Shown one piece after another: positions 36,469 through 45,683 of a stretch of DNA of 64,000 nt. Positions within the stretch are counted from its first letter, which is position 1. Each line of letters opens with the position of its first letter. Both the position numbers and the translations under genes were made by a program. The notes beneath the pieces are model-generated. The model worked only from the letters and a program-made list of their open reading frames with translations, searched no databases and had not been told where the DNA came from. The stretch is from Comamonadaceae bacterium. Its GTDB lineage: Bacteria; Pseudomonadota; Gammaproteobacteria; Burkholderiales; Burkholderiaceae_C. Location of the stretch: positions 62,001 through 126,000 of the forward strand of contig JAIXXF010000045.1 of assembly GCA_027490925.1 (NCBI GenBank), given 5' to 3'.

Positions 36469-37323
36469 TCAACGGTTGTGGCGTTGCATGAACACCAGTT
36501 TTTCAAACAGGGTCACGTCCTGCTCGTTTTTCAGCAGCGCGCCCACCAGAGGCGGTACGGCCACCTTGTCGTCTTTGCTTTGCAGGGCTTCCAGTGGAAT
36601 GTCTTCGGCCACCAGCAGCTTGAGCCAGTCGAGCAGCTCGCTGGTGCTGGGCTTCTTTTTCAGGCCGGGCAAGTTGCGAATGTCGAAGAAGGTCTTCATC
36701 GCGGCGGTGAGCAATTCCTTTTTCAGTCCTGGGAAATGCACGTCCACGATCTGCTGCATCGTGACCGCGTCAGGGAACTTGATGAAGTGGAAAAAGCAAC
36801 GGCGCAGGAAAGCGTCAGGCAGCTCTTTCTCGTTGTTGGAGGTGATGAACACCAGCGGCCGGTGTTTGGCCTTGATGAGTTCGCGCGTCTCGTAGCAGTA
36901 GAACTCCATGCGGTCGATTTCGCGCAACAGGTCGTTGGGGAACTCGATGTCGGCCTTGTCGATCTCGTCGATCAGCAGCGCCACCGGTTTGTCGGCCGTG
37001 AAGGCCTGCCACAGCACGCCCTGCACAATGTAGTTGTGGATGTTCTTGACGCGTTCACCGCCGTCCACGTCGGCCAGCTGTGAGTCGCGCAGGCGGCTCA
37101 CGGCGTCGTACTCGTACAGGCCCTGCTGTGCTTTGGTGGTGGACTTGACGTGCCACTGCAGCAGCGGCATGCCCAGTGCGGCGGCCACTTCCTCGGCCAG
37201 CATGGTTTTGCCAGTGCCAGGTTCGCCCTTCACCAGCAGTGGGCGCTTGAGGGTGATGGCCGCGTTCACCGCCAGCATCAAATCTTGGGTGGCAACGTAG
37301 GATTGGGAGCCTTGGAATTTCAT
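36469..37323 (-). CDS. MoxR family AAA+ ATPase
   Basis: 284-residue ATPase. Walker A GEPGTGKTML near residue 37, Walker B ALLIDEIDKADIEF near 112, sensor 1 TSNNEKELPDAFLRR near 157 with the Arg finger. MoxR ATPases work with VWA proteins in the assembly of metal enzymes. Head of the minus-strand moxR - small membrane protein - VWA operon, divergent from cytochrome c4 with an 82-nt shared promoter region. Confidence 0.93.
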   Translation of the reverse strand: MKFQGSQSYVATQDLMLAVNAAITLKRPLLVKGEPGTGKTMLAEEVAAALGMPLLQWHVKSTTKAQQGLYEYDAVSRLRDSQLADVDGGERVKNIHNYIVQGVLWQAFTADKPVALLIDEIDKADIEFPNDLLREIDRMEFYCYETRELIKAKHRPLVFITSNNEKELPDAFLRRCFFHFIKFPDAVTMQQIVDVHFPGLKKELLTAAMKTFFDIRNLPGLKKKPSTSELLDWLKLLVAEDIPLEALQSKDDKVAVPPLVGALLKNEQDVTLFEKLVFMQRHNR

Positions 37324-37405
37324 GGGACGGAGGGTTCAAAGGGTTGCGCCCGCTATAATCAAATGCTGATACAAGCCAGACGTTCCACAGGATTGTGCGC
37401 GCAAA

Positions 37406-38071
37406 ATGAACAAGTTGTTGACCACCGTATTTGCCTTGGCTGTCACGTCTGTGACCCCATTCGCCGCCCACGCCCAGGGCGTGAAAGGGGATGTGAAGGC
37501 GGGTGAAAGCAAGATTGCCATGTGCATCGGCTGCCATGGCATCAAGGGTTACCAGGCTAGCTTTCCTGAAGTCTACAAAGTCCCGAAAATTTCTGGCCAG
37601 AGCGCGGGCTACATCGTGTCGGCCCTGAACGCCTACAAGAAAGGCGAGCGCAAGCACCCCACGATGCGCGGCATTGCCGACACCATGACCGAGCAAGACA
37701 TCGCCGATGTGGCGGCGTACTACGCTGTCCACGGCAAGGTGGAAGGCCAGGAGCTGCCAGCCAAGCCGGCGGAAGCCCCGGCCAAGGTGGCCGAGCTGAT
37801 CAAGAAGGGCGCCTGCGTGTCTTGCCACGGCGACAACTTCGCCAAGCCGATCGACCCTTCGTACCCCAAGATCGCCGGGCAGCACCCCGATTACCTGTTT
37901 GTCGCATTGAAGGCTTACAAGACAGAGAACAATGCCAATGTTGGCCGTGCCAACGGCATCATGGGTGGGATCTCCAAGCAGTATTCCAACGCCGAGCTGA
38001 AAGCGATCGCCAACTACATTGGTGGCTTGGATGGCGACCTGAAAATCGTGCCGCAGAGCCGTTTTCGCTGA
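37406..38071 (+). CDS. Di-haem cytochrome c4
   Basis: 221-residue periplasmic cytochrome with signal peptide 1-24 (ending AAHAQ). Two homologous class I domains each have a haem site: CIGCH near 40 and CVSCH near 139. Distal Met ligands are probably in PTMRGIAD and NGIMGGIS. Cytochromes c4 carry electrons from bc1 to terminal oxidases. Followed by a strong terminator. Confidence 0.93.
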   Translation: MNKLLTTVFALAVTSVTPFAAHAQGVKGDVKAGESKIAMCIGCHGIKGYQASFPEVYKVPKISGQSAGYIVSALNAYKKGERKHPTMRGIADTMTEQDIADVAAYYAVHGKVEGQELPAKPAEAPAKVAELIKKGACVSCHGDNFAKPIDPSYPKIAGQHPDYLFVALKAYKTENNANVGRANGIMGGISKQYSNAELKAIANYIGGLDGDLKIVPQSRFR

Positions 38072-38093
38072 TTCACAAAAACCCCGCATTTCC

Positions 38094-38121
38094 AAAAAAG
38101 CCGCTTTTGAGCGGCTTTTTT
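38094..38121 (+). terminator. Intrinsic terminator after cytochrome c4
   Basis: AAAAAAGCCGCT / AGCGGCTTTTTT with a 4-nt loop, 22 nt after the c4 stop codon. Symmetric, so active in both directions. Confidence 0.92.
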
Positions 38122-38368
38122 GTGTCCTTTTGAGTCTTACGGGTCTTTGGCCCATGCCGTTGGTGTCTCGCACGCTATCGAATTTGTAGCGGACTGGTCA
38201 TGGTCATAGTCCGGCGTAGCTCGTGTCAGACCGGGCCGAGTGGCACAGAGTGGGTGATTGGCTGCTCCGCTGTGGGTGGCGGCCAGACCGTGGCAGACCG
38301 CGTGGGTCAAACCGAATGGTCTGGGGGTGTTGACAGGTCGGCTTCCAGCGACGCAGCGCCCGCGCCGC
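38122..38368. other. Intergenic stretch, no gene seen
   Basis: About 250 nt between the c4 terminator and the DUF1841 stop. Open frames here are shadows without ribosome sites. No repeat or RNA gene is recognised. Confidence 0.5.
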
Positions 38369-38803
38369 TCAGTCGCGGGTGGCTCGCTGCTGCACGCAGG
38401 CCGTGTAGGCGTCGCCGTCGGGCGGGCGGCCAGCGCGCTGGCTTTCCCACAGCATTTGGCCCAGGCATTCCATGGCCTCGTGGTGCGCGTCGTGGAGCGA
38501 CTGGCGTTTGGCACTGAGCAGTTCCACCGCTTGCCGTATGCCCCGAGGCTGGTCGATCGAGCACTGTTCGCTGATCGACAAATGCATGGACAGGTGCAAA
38601 AAGGGGTTGGTGCGGGTGGTGTCGGGCTCGATCATTTGGGCCAGCGCAGCGTCCACGTCGGCCAGCGCGGCATGGTATTCGGGGTGTTCGTCGATCCACT
38701 GCGAGGCCAACGTTTCAATCGCTTCCATCGGCGCGTTGGCCAGGGATTTGGCCCGCACGCTGCAGAAAAAGCGGCGCACGTCGGCTTGTGAAGGCGTGAA
38801 CAT
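38369..38803 (-). CDS. DUF1841 family protein
   Basis: 144-residue cytoplasmic protein with the family pattern: FTPSQADVRRFFCSVRAK, then EHPEYHAAL, NPFLHLSMHLSISEQ and CLGQMLWESQRAGRPPDG. The conserved His residues of HLSMHLSISEQ could bind a metal. Common in beta- and gammaproteobacteria; function unknown. Confidence 0.88.
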   Translation of the reverse strand: MFTPSQADVRRFFCSVRAKSLANAPMEAIETLASQWIDEHPEYHAALADVDAALAQMIEPDTTRTNPFLHLSMHLSISEQCSIDQPRGIRQAVELLSAKRQSLHDAHHEAMECLGQMLWESQRAGRPPDGDAYTACVQQRATRD

Positions 38804-38901
38804 CGTCGAAGCGTAGCACGCGAGCGGCTATATTGCCCCTGGGTCCGCCGTGCAGTCCGGGGGGTGGTCCTGTCCAACGCAAACCCGGCGAGGAGAACAC
38901 C

Positions 38902-39123
38902 ATGGGCGCTGTCCGAATTGTGGGGATTTTGTTGATCGTGGCCGGTGTGGTCGGGTTCTTCACCGGGGGGTTCAGTTTCACCAAGGAGTCCACTGCCGCG
39001 AAGCTCGGGCCGCTGGAACTCACTGTGAAAGAAAAGGAATCGGTTGGCATCCCGCCCTGGCTCAGCATCGGCGCCGTGGTGGCAGGCGTGGCCGCGCTGG
39101 CGCTGGGCGGCCGGCGGTCCTGA
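38902..39123 (+). CDS. Small membrane protein (73 aa)
   Basis: Two predicted membrane helices (VRIVGILLIVAGVVGFFTGGF and LSIGAVVAGVAALALGG) flank a polar loop with GPLELTVKEKESVGIP. AGGAG lies 6 nt before ATG 38902, which decides the start over upstream in-frame codons. It resembles small DUF3185-like inner membrane proteins; the assignment is tentative. Single gene. Confidence 0.7.
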   Translation: MGAVRIVGILLIVAGVVGFFTGGFSFTKESTAAKLGPLELTVKEKESVGIPPWLSIGAVVAGVAALALGGRRS

Positions 39124-39181
39124 GCGCTGGCTTGGGGGGGGCGACACCAGCGGTCACGCGCCGCCCTGTTTCAGGGTAGGC

Positions 39182-39206
39182 GGGCAGGCGGTGACCGCCC
39201 TGCCCG
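39182..39206. other. GC-rich hairpin upstream of the thiolase gene
   Basis: GGGCAGGCGG (39182-39191) pairs with CCGCCCTGCCC (39195-39205) with one bulged C. No U tract. It could attenuate read-through from the upstream small gene. Confidence 0.4.
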
Positions 39207-39374
39207 AGGCCACCAGCCCCTCGGTTGGTTCCAATGCCACACCTGCGCCGCACTGTCAGCGGCACAGATAGCGGTACAGATGCCCGCTCGACGCTTGGGA
39301 CTGGTGCTCGGCGCCAACGCCCTGTGCGGACCGCACTTTGACAATCACCCGTCCGTCCCGATGAAGGAGTTCCC

Positions 39375-40607
39375 ATGACGAACCCGTTTTTTTCCCCGTC
39401 AGCCGCCCCGCAGGCGTTTGTCTGTGATGCGGTCCGCACCCCCTTTGGCCGCTATGGCGGTGCACTGAGCACGGTCCGGACAGACGATTTGGCGGCGGTG
39501 CCCATCCAGGCGTTGGTGGCGCGCAACCCCCGCGTGGACTGGGCCGAGGTGGCCGATGTGTTTTACGGCTGCGCGAACCAGGCTGGTGAGGACAACCGCA
39601 ACGTGGCCCGCATGGCGGCGCTGCTGGCGGGTTTGCCGCTGGACGTGCCCGGCGCCACGTTGAACCGGCTGTGCGGCTCGGGGTTGGACGCGGTCGGCAG
39701 CGCGGCGCGGGCCATCAAGTCGGGCGAGGCCGGGCTGGTGATCGCGGGCGGTGTGGAGAGCATGAGCCGCGCCCCCTTTGTGATGCCCAAGGCGGACACC
39801 GCCTTCAGCCGTCAGGCCGCGCTGTACGACACCACCATCGGCTGGCGTTTCATCAACCCCAGAATGAAAGCCCTGTACGGGGTCGACGCCATGCCCGAGA
39901 CCGCCGAACACGTGGCCACCGATCACCGCATCGACCGCGAGGCGCAAGACCACATGGCGCTGGCCAGCCAAACCAAAGCCGTCGCGGCGCAGACGGCGGG
40001 CTTTTTTGCGGCCGAGATCACACCGGTGACCGTCCGCCAGAAAAAGGGCGATGCCCTGGTGGTGGACCGCGATGAACACCCGCGTGCCACCAGCCTGGAG
40101 GCGTTGGCCAAGCTGATGCCGATCGTCAAGGCCGATGGCACGGTGACCGCGGGCAACGCCAGCGGCGTGAACGATGGCGCGTGCGCGCTGTTGCTGGCCA
40201 ACGAGGCCCAAGCCGCCCGCCACGGCCTCACACCGCGTGCCCGCGTGGTGGGCATGGCCACAGCCGGTGTGGCACCGAGGGTGATGGGCATTGGCCCTGC
40301 ACCCGCCACCCTGAAGGTGCTGGCGCAGACCGGCCTGACGCTGGCGCACATGGATGTGATCGAGCTCAACGAGGCCTTCGCGGCTCAGGGCCTGGCGGTG
40401 CTGCGCCTGTTGGGGTTGCCCGACGACGATCCACGCGTCAATCCGAATGGCGGTGCGATCGCGCTGGGCCATCCTCTTGGCGCCAGCGGGGCGCGCTTGG
40501 TCACCACCGCAGTGAACCAGTTGCACCGCCAGGGTGGGCGCTATGCCCTGTGCACCATGTGCATCGGCGTGGGGCAGGGCATCGCGGTGGTGTTGGAGCG
40601 GGTCTGA
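39375..40607 (+). CDS. pcaF: 3-oxoadipyl-CoA thiolase
   Basis: 410-residue thiolase that cleaves 3-oxoadipyl-CoA to succinyl-CoA and acetyl-CoA, last step of the beta-ketoadipate or phenylacetate pathway. The nucleophile Cys is in [12 protein letters not shown] (near 99). [10 protein letters not shown] (His near 366) and CIGVGQG (Cys near 396) complete the site. [18 protein letters not shown] and [11 protein letters not shown] favour the PcaF/PaaJ group over general thiolases. No other pathway gene is adjacent. GGAG-like site (AAGGAG) 6 nt upstream. Confidence 0.9.
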   Translation: MTNPFFSPSAAPQAFVCDAVRTPFGRYGGALSTVRTDDLAAVPIQALVARNPRVDWAEVADVFYGCANQAGEDNRNVARMAALLAGLPLDVPGATLNRLCGSGLDAVGSAARAIKSGEAGLVIAGGVESMSRAPFVMPKADTAFSRQAALYDTTIGWRFINPRMKALYGVDAMPETAEHVATDHRIDREAQDHMALASQTKAVAAQTAGFFAAEITPVTVRQKKGDALVVDRDEHPRATSLEALAKLMPIVKADGTVTAGNASGVNDGACALLLANEAQAARHGLTPRARVVGMATAGVAPRVMGIGPAPATLKVLAQTGLTLAHMDVIELNEAFAAQGLAVLRLLGLPDDDPRVNPNGGAIALGHPLGASGARLVTTAVNQLHRQGGRYALCTMCIGVGQGIAVVLERV

Positions 40608-40626
40608 ACCCGCGCTGCGCGCCCGA

Positions 40627-41268
40627 TCAAGCGCGCCAGCCGGGAATTTGCCAGCCGCGCCACAGCGACAGGCCGCGCAGCCCGGCGGTGACCAGCACGC
40701 AGGCGACCAAGGCCAAGGTACCGCCCTGGCCCAGCGCCACCAGCGCCACGTGCGCCCAGCCGCCCGCGAACGCGCAGACCGCGTAGGGCCGATGGTCGCG
40801 GAATGCGGTGGGGATTTCGTTGCACACCATGTCGCGCAGCACGCCGCCAAAGACCCCGGTGATCACGCCCATCAGCACGGCCACCAACACGGGCAATTGG
40901 TTCTGCAAGGCCTGGTCAACCCCCACGGCGGTGAACAAGCCCAGGCCCAGTGCGTCGGGCCATTGGATGGCGCGTTCCGTTGGTTCAAAGTGTCGGTGCC
41001 GCAGGAACAGCATGGCCAACAGGCACAGCCCCAGCACCGCCCACAACAGCTCGACGTGGCGTACCCAAAAAAAGGGGCGCTGATCGAGCAGCAGGTCGCG
41101 CAAGGTGCCGCCGCCGAACGCGGCCAAGCAAGACACCACACAGACCCCCACCGCGTCCAGCCGCTTGCGGGCCGCTTCCATCGCCCCGGACAGCGCAAAG
41201 GCGGCCGTGGCCAGCGCCTCCAGCGCGATGCGCAGCCATTCGGCCCAAGTCGCCATTTGTTCGTCCAT
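40627..41268 (-). CDS. Trimeric intracellular cation channel (TRIC/UPF0126) family membrane protein
   Basis: 213 residues from ATG 41268; the longer frame to 41418 is not conserved. About seven membrane segments form two repeats, each with the glycine-rich motif: GGTLRDLLLD and GGVLRDMVCNE. Bacterial TRIC proteins are potassium-permeable homotrimeric channels in the inner membrane. Convergent with pcaF (19-nt gap). Confidence 0.9.
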   Translation of the reverse strand: MDEQMATWAEWLRIALEALATAAFALSGAMEAARKRLDAVGVCVVSCLAAFGGGTLRDLLLDQRPFFWVRHVELLWAVLGLCLLAMLFLRHRHFEPTERAIQWPDALGLGLFTAVGVDQALQNQLPVLVAVLMGVITGVFGGVLRDMVCNEIPTAFRDHRPYAVCAFAGGWAHVALVALGQGGTLALVACVLVTAGLRGLSLWRGWQIPGWRA

Positions 41269-41528
41269 GTCCCAATTGTCGCGCCACCGCCCGTGGGCCC
41301 AGTGGTGCGCAGCAGGGGTGGGTGAGGGTGTCGTAAACGCTACAAAAAACGCAGCGCAATCATCATATTCGCCGTGGGATAAGGTCCGATTGGATGCCAA
41401 AGGGCCCGCGCCGGGCATGAAAACGCGCGTTTAGACGAGCCGGTGGCACTGGCCCCTGGTGGGGGGTGTTTGTGCCACCCACGCGCCAGCCGGTCCGGGG
41501 CCAGGCTCGCCCGGGCACCATGCGGTGG
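41269..41528. other. Intergenic stretch with a 12-bp palindrome
   Basis: About 260 nt between plsC-type and TRIC genes. Contains the perfect palindrome AAACGCGCGTTT (41421-41432). No gene is supported. It likely holds the TRIC promoter on the minus strand. Confidence 0.5.
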
Positions 41529-42347
41529 TCAGTGGGCGCGCAGGCGCGCGATCTCGGCTTGCAGGTCGGCAGCCCATTGGCGGCGGTCGCGGCCGTGGTG
41601 GGGTTCGGGGTCTCCGTAGCGCACCACGGCCTCGATGGCGGGCGAAGTCAGGGTGCGCCAGATCGACACCAACAGGGTGTCGTTGCCGATGTAGCAGGGC
41701 GCCAGTGAGAGGGCGCGGCTGGCGGCGTCGACGTAAGTGATGGCCACTGGTTGCACCGGCGCATCCACGGCGATGGCGGCTTGCAGCAGGTTGGCATGGA
41801 AGGGCAGCATTTGCAAGCCGTCGCTCGTCGTGCCTTCCGGGAAGACGGCCACCACATCGCCCGCGCGCAGGCTCTCGGCCATGTGGTGCACCACCCGCAT
41901 CGCGTCGCGGCGGGACTCGCGCTGGATGTACAGCGTGTCGGCCGCGTCGGCCATGGAGCCCACCAGCGGCCACTGCCGAATGTCGGCTTTGGACACAAAG
42001 CGGCAGTAGCGTGCCGCGTGCATGGTCACGATGTCGAGCCAGGAAATGTGGTTGGCCACCAGCAGCACCGGGCCTGTTGGGGCGGGTGTGCCCGCGCGTT
42101 GCAAGGAGATGCCGATCTTGGCCAGCAGGCCTTCGGCCCACGCCTGCACCGCCTGCTGCCGCTGCGCCGCCGTGAGGCGGGGGAAGTGCAGGTGGTAGGT
42201 CCACAGACCCTGGGCAATGTGCGCCAGCAGCCTCAGCCCCCTCCAAGCCCCGCGACAGCGGCGCCAGGCGCTGGGGGGCACGGTGGGCGCCACGCGAGGC
42301 GCCAGCGATGGCCGAGCGGGGGGCGATGTCGGGGACCGGTGGGACAT
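41529..42347 (-). CDS. 1-acyl-glycerol-3-phosphate acyltransferase (PlsC) family protein
   Basis: 272-residue acyltransferase. The HX4D motif NHISWLD lies near residue 100 and the substrate motif FPEGTTSDG near 173. An N-terminal hydrophobic segment anchors it to the inner membrane. It transfers an acyl group to lysophosphatidic acid or a related lysolipid. It starts 6 nt after the pseudo-dihydroorotase gene, at the end of the pyrimidine operon. Confidence 0.9.
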   Translation of the reverse strand: MSHRSPTSPPARPSLAPRVAPTVPPSAWRRCRGAWRGLRLLAHIAQGLWTYHLHFPRLTAAQRQQAVQAWAEGLLAKIGISLQRAGTPAPTGPVLLVANHISWLDIVTMHAARYCRFVSKADIRQWPLVGSMADAADTLYIQRESRRDAMRVVHHMAESLRAGDVVAVFPEGTTSDGLQMLPFHANLLQAAIAVDAPVQPVAITYVDAASRALSLAPCYIGNDTLLVSIWRTLTSPAIEAVVRYGDPEPHHGRDRRQWAADLQAEIARLRAH

Positions 42348-42353
42348 GGCGGC

Positions 42354-43649
42354 TCAGGCGCCGAACGCGGGGTGCCCACCGACCAGGGTGTGGCGCACCC
42401 GACCGCGCAAGGGGTAGCCGGTGAACGGCGTGTGTTTGCCCTGGCTGCGCAGGGCGCTGGCGTTGACCGTCCACTCGGTGTGGGGGTCGACGATGCACAG
42501 GTCGGCCAGGCCACCTTCCACCAAGCGGCCAGTGCTGGCCTGCAGGGTGCCGAGTGCGTCACCGAGCACCGCCGCGGGGGCAGCGGTCAGCACGGCGAGC
42601 GCGCGGTGCAGACCGGGGCCCCCCTCGGCCAAGCCCCATTTCAGGGCCAATCCCAAAAGCAACTCCAGCCCAGTGGCGCCAGGCTCGGCCTCGGCAAATG
42701 GCAGGGTCTTGGCGTCTTCGTCCACGGGCGTGTGGTCCGACACCAAGGCGTCCACCGTGCCGTCGGCCAAGGCCGCTTGCAGCGCATCGCGGTCGCGCTG
42801 TTGGCGCAATGGTGGGTTGAGCCGGGCGCGGCTGTCAAAGTAACCAATGTCGGTGTCGGTCAGGTGCAGGGAGTTGATGCTCACATCGCAGGTGAGCTTC
42901 AGGCCTTCTTGCTTGGCCTGGCGCACCAGCGCCACCCCGGCGGCGCTGCTGATGCGGCACAGGTGCACCCGCGCACCGGTGCTGCGCATCAGCTCGAAGA
43001 TGGTGTGCAGTGCGATGGTCTCCGCCGCCACTGGCACGCCGGACAAACCGAGCCGCGTGGCCAGCGGACCGCTGGCGGCCACGCCTTTGCCCAAGTGCAA
43101 CTCTTGCGGGCGAAGCCAGACACTGTAGCCAAAGGTGCTGGCGTATTGCAGGGCGCGCTGCAGCACCTGGGTGTTGGCGAGTGGCACTTCGGCGTGGCTG
43201 AAGCCAACGCAGCCGGCTTCGGTGAGTTCGCCCATTTCAGTGAGGGTGTCGCCTTGCAGGTTGCGTGTCAGCGCACCCAATGGGAACACCCGGGCTTGGT
43301 GGAGTTTCTCGGCGCGGAACTTGAGCATCTCCACCAGGCCAGGCTCGTCCAGCACCGGGTCGGTGTCGGGCGGGCAGACCAGGCTGGTCACGCCCCCGGC
43401 CACGGCCGCAGCCATCTCGCTCTCCAGCATGCCTTCGTGTTCGTGCCCGGGCTCGCGCAGGCGCACCGCCAGGTCCACCAAGCCAGGTATCACCCAGCAG
43501 CCGGTGGCGTTGAGGGTGCGGTTCGGGGTGAAGTCTTTGGCCACGTGTCCGATGGCGATGATGCGCCCGGCCGCCAGTGCGACGTCGCAGGTCTGGTCGA
43601 AGCCGGTGGCGGGGTCGATGACGCGTCCGCCTTGGATGAGAACCTTCAT
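42354..43649 (-). CDS. pyrX: Dihydroorotase-like protein, probably inactive (PyrC'/PyrX)
   Basis: 431 residues from ATG 43649, amidohydrolase fold. Active dihydroorotases carry DxHxH at the first metal site (PGFIDxHxHLREPG); here the same place reads DLAVRLREPG, so both His ligands are lost, and the later DHAPH motif reads DHTPVDED. This is the pattern of the non-catalytic PyrC' that pairs with aspartate carbamoyltransferase in pseudomonads and beta-proteobacteria. It follows pyrB directly and should be structural in the ATCase dodecamer. A real dihydroorotase must lie elsewhere. Confidence 0.9.
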   Translation of the reverse strand: MKVLIQGGRVIDPATGFDQTCDVALAAGRIIAIGHVAKDFTPNRTLNATGCWVIPGLVDLAVRLREPGHEHEGMLESEMAAAVAGGVTSLVCPPDTDPVLDEPGLVEMLKFRAEKLHQARVFPLGALTRNLQGDTLTEMGELTEAGCVGFSHAEVPLANTQVLQRALQYASTFGYSVWLRPQELHLGKGVAASGPLATRLGLSGVPVAAETIALHTIFELMRSTGARVHLCRISSAAGVALVRQAKQEGLKLTCDVSINSLHLTDTDIGYFDSRARLNPPLRQQRDRDALQAALADGTVDALVSDHTPVDEDAKTLPFAEAEPGATGLELLLGLALKWGLAEGGPGLHRALAVLTAAPAAVLGDALGTLQASTGRLVEGGLADLCIVDPHTEWTVNASALRSQGKHTPFTGYPLRGRVRHTLVGGHPAFGA

Positions 43650-43698
43650 GACTTTCCTTGGGCAGCGTGGGGGCGCAGGGTTTGGCAGGCGGGGCGGG

Positions 43699-44667
43699 TC
43701 ATGGCGTGGCCTCGTTGCCCGCGACAATGCCCATCACCGCCATGCGCACCGCGATGCCAAAGGTCACCTGCGGCAGGATCACGCTTTGTTTGCCGTCGAC
43801 CACCGCCGAGTCGATCTCCACCCCGCGGTTGATGGGCCCCGGGTGCATCACGATGGCGTCGGGCTTGGCGAGTTGCAGCTTCTCTTGCGTCAGACCGAAA
43901 CGCTTGAAAAATTCCTGGGCCGAGGGCAACAGCGCGCCACTCATACGCTCGTTTTGCAGCCGCAGCATGATCACCACATCGCACCCCTTGATGCCTTCCT
44001 CCAGCGTGTGGAACACCCGCACGCCCATCTGCGCCATGTCGTTGGGCACCAGGGTTTTGGGGCCGACCACACGGACCTCGGCACAGCCCAGCGTGGTGAG
44101 GGCGTGGATGTCGGAGCGCGCCACACGGGAGTGCAGCACGTCACCCACGATGGCCACTGTGAGGTTGGAGAAATCCTTTTTGTAGTGCCGGATGGTGTAC
44201 ATGTCCAACAGGCCCTGGGTCGGGTGGGCATGGCGGCCGTCCCCGGCATTGATGACGTGCACATGCGGTGCCACGTGCTGGGCGATGAGGTAGGGTGCGC
44301 CGCTTTCGCTGTGGCGCACCACGAACAGGTCGGCCGCCATGGCGCTCAGGTTGGCAATGGTGTCCAGCAGCGACTCGCCCTTGCTGGCCGAGCTGCGCGC
44401 GATGTCCAGGTTGATCACGTCGGCGCTGAGCCGGGTCGCAGCGATCTCGAAGGTGGTGCGGGTGCGGGTGCTGTTCTCAAAGAACAGGTTGAACACGCTC
44501 TTGCCGCGCAGCAACGGCACCTTTTTCACCTCGCGGTCGCTGACACTGACGAAGCTCGCGGCGGTGTCCAGAATCTGGGTGAGGATGGACTTGGGCAGCC
44601 CTTCAATGGAGAGCAGGTGGACCAGCTCGCCGTGCTTGTTGAGTTGGGGGTTGCGTTTGTAGAGCAT
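43699..44667 (-). CDS. pyrB: Aspartate carbamoyltransferase catalytic subunit
   Basis: Joins carbamoyl phosphate and aspartate, first committed pyrimidine step. 322 residues, close to the family norm plus a short N-terminal extension. Carbamoyl phosphate loop [13 protein letters not shown] near 55; [12 protein letters not shown] near 145; aspartate-binding [11 protein letters not shown] near 275. It starts 3 nt downstream of pyrR and precedes the PyrC' partner by 49 nt. Confidence 0.96.
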   Translation of the reverse strand: MLYKRNPQLNKHGELVHLLSIEGLPKSILTQILDTAASFVSVSDREVKKVPLLRGKSVFNLFFENSTRTRTTFEIAATRLSADVINLDIARSSASKGESLLDTIANLSAMAADLFVVRHSESGAPYLIAQHVAPHVHVINAGDGRHAHPTQGLLDMYTIRHYKKDFSNLTVAIVGDVLHSRVARSDIHALTTLGCAEVRVVGPKTLVPNDMAQMGVRVFHTLEEGIKGCDVVIMLRLQNERMSGALLPSAQEFFKRFGLTQEKLQLAKPDAIVMHPGPINRGVEIDSAVVDGKQSVILPQVTFGIAVRMAVMGIVAGNEATP

Positions 44668-44670
44668 CGG

Positions 44671-45195
44671 TCAACCTTGGTGCGTTTCCACCTGGAAACT
44701 GAAGCGGCCCGCGTCGTCGCGGTGCAGGGCCAGCGACTGGTTGGCAGGCAGGGCGATGCGGGCGGCCGCCAGGTCGGCTTGCACCGGCAGCTCTCGCCCA
44801 CCGCGGTCCACCAGCACGATCAGCTTCACGCTCGCAGGGCGGCCGTAGTCGAACAACTCGTTCAGCGCGGCGCGGATGGTGCGGCCGGTGTAGAGCACAT
44901 CGTCGAACAGTAGCAGGTCGGCGCCGTTCACGTCGAACGCGAGCTGGGTCTGCCCGCTGTCCGACAAACCGCGCTGCGCGAAGTCGTCGCGGTGCATGGC
45001 GGAAGAGATCGTGCCGGGCGCTTCGGCCAGGGCGAGGTCGCGCTGCACCCGCTCGGCCAGCCAGGCGCCGCCGGAGTGGATGCCAACCAGGCGCATGCCG
45101 GGGCGGTGCAAGCTCTGTACGCCGCGCAGCAGGTCTTGGTACAGGGCTTCGGCGTCGAGCGACAGGGCGCCCCCGCGTCCAGCGGCATGGTTCAC
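44671..45195 (-). CDS. pyrR: Bifunctional pyrimidine regulator/uracil phosphoribosyltransferase
   Basis: 174 residues from the GTG at 45195, which overlaps the ruvX stop (GTGA). The PRPP loop is LLLFDDVLYTGRTIRAAL near 98-115. In Bacillus PyrR binds leader RNA; here the start lies inside ruvX and no leader hairpins precede it, so RNA attenuation at this operon is doubtful. In many proteobacteria the protein may act only as a UPRTase or by another route. Upstream in-frame sequence to 45771 is antisense-like. Confidence 0.9.
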   Translation of the reverse strand: MNHAAGRGGALSLDAEALYQDLLRGVQSLHRPGMRLVGIHSGGAWLAERVQRDLALAEAPGTISSAMHRDDFAQRGLSDSGQTQLAFDVNGADLLLFDDVLYTGRTIRAALNELFDYGRPASVKLIVLVDRGGRELPVQADLAAARIALPANQSLALHRDDAGRFSFQVETHQG

Positions 45196-45683
45196 GGCAG
45201 GCTCCTCAAAAATTGCTCCAAGATGATGCAGGCCGATGCGGCGTCCGCGTCTTTGGCACCGTTGGCCAGGGCTTCGGTCGTGCTGTAGCGCTCGTCCACC
45301 TCGAACACTGGCAACCGAAAGCGGCCGTGCAACTGGCGCGCGAATTTGCGTGCGCGTTCGGTGTTGTCGTGGCTGGCACCGTCCGGGTGAAAGGGCACGC
45401 CCACCACCAGGGCGTCGGGTTGCCACGCTTTCAGCCGGGCCTCTATATGTGCGAAGCGCGCCTCGCCACTGGCCTGGATGGTGGCGAGCGGGCTGGCCTG
45501 CCGGAGCAGGCGGTTGCCGCTGGCCACCCCGGTGCGCTTCTGACCGAAGTCGAACGCCATGAAAGACTGCAGGTGCGGTGCGGGCGTGGAGGAAACCGAT
45601 GTGCCCGCAACGGCGGCGGCAGGCGGTGGTGTGGGCGAGGCCACGGCGGCACCCGGCCGGTGGCCCCAGGCGGGCCCGCTCAT
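45192..45683 (-). CDS. ruvX: Holliday junction resolvase-like protein RuvX (YqgF)
   Basis: RNase H-fold protein of 163 residues acting in pre-16S rRNA 5' end processing and possibly Holliday junctions. Acidic site: FDFGQKRTGVA (first Asp), then VVGVPFHPDG, EVDERYST and DADAASACIIL. The N-terminus carries about 40 extra Ala/Pro-rich residues that are not conserved; an ATG later (MAFDFGQKR) is possible but lies far from the yqgE coupling overlap. Overlaps yqgE and pyrR by 4 nt. Confidence 0.9.
   Translation of the reverse strand: MSGPAWGHRPGAAVASPTPPPAAAVAGTSVSSTPAPHLQSFMAFDFGQKRTGVASGNRLLRQASPLATIQASGEARFAHIEARLKAWQPDALVVGVPFHPDGASHDNTERARKFARQLHGRFRLPVFEVDERYSTTEALANGAKDADAASACIILEQFLRSLP

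Noticed and set aside
41751-43832. 693-residue + strand open frame
   Set aside because: Antisense to plsC-type and pseudo-dihydroorotase genes; low-complexity composition.
43135-44913. 592-residue + strand open frame
   Set aside because: Antisense to pyrB, which has clear catalytic motifs.
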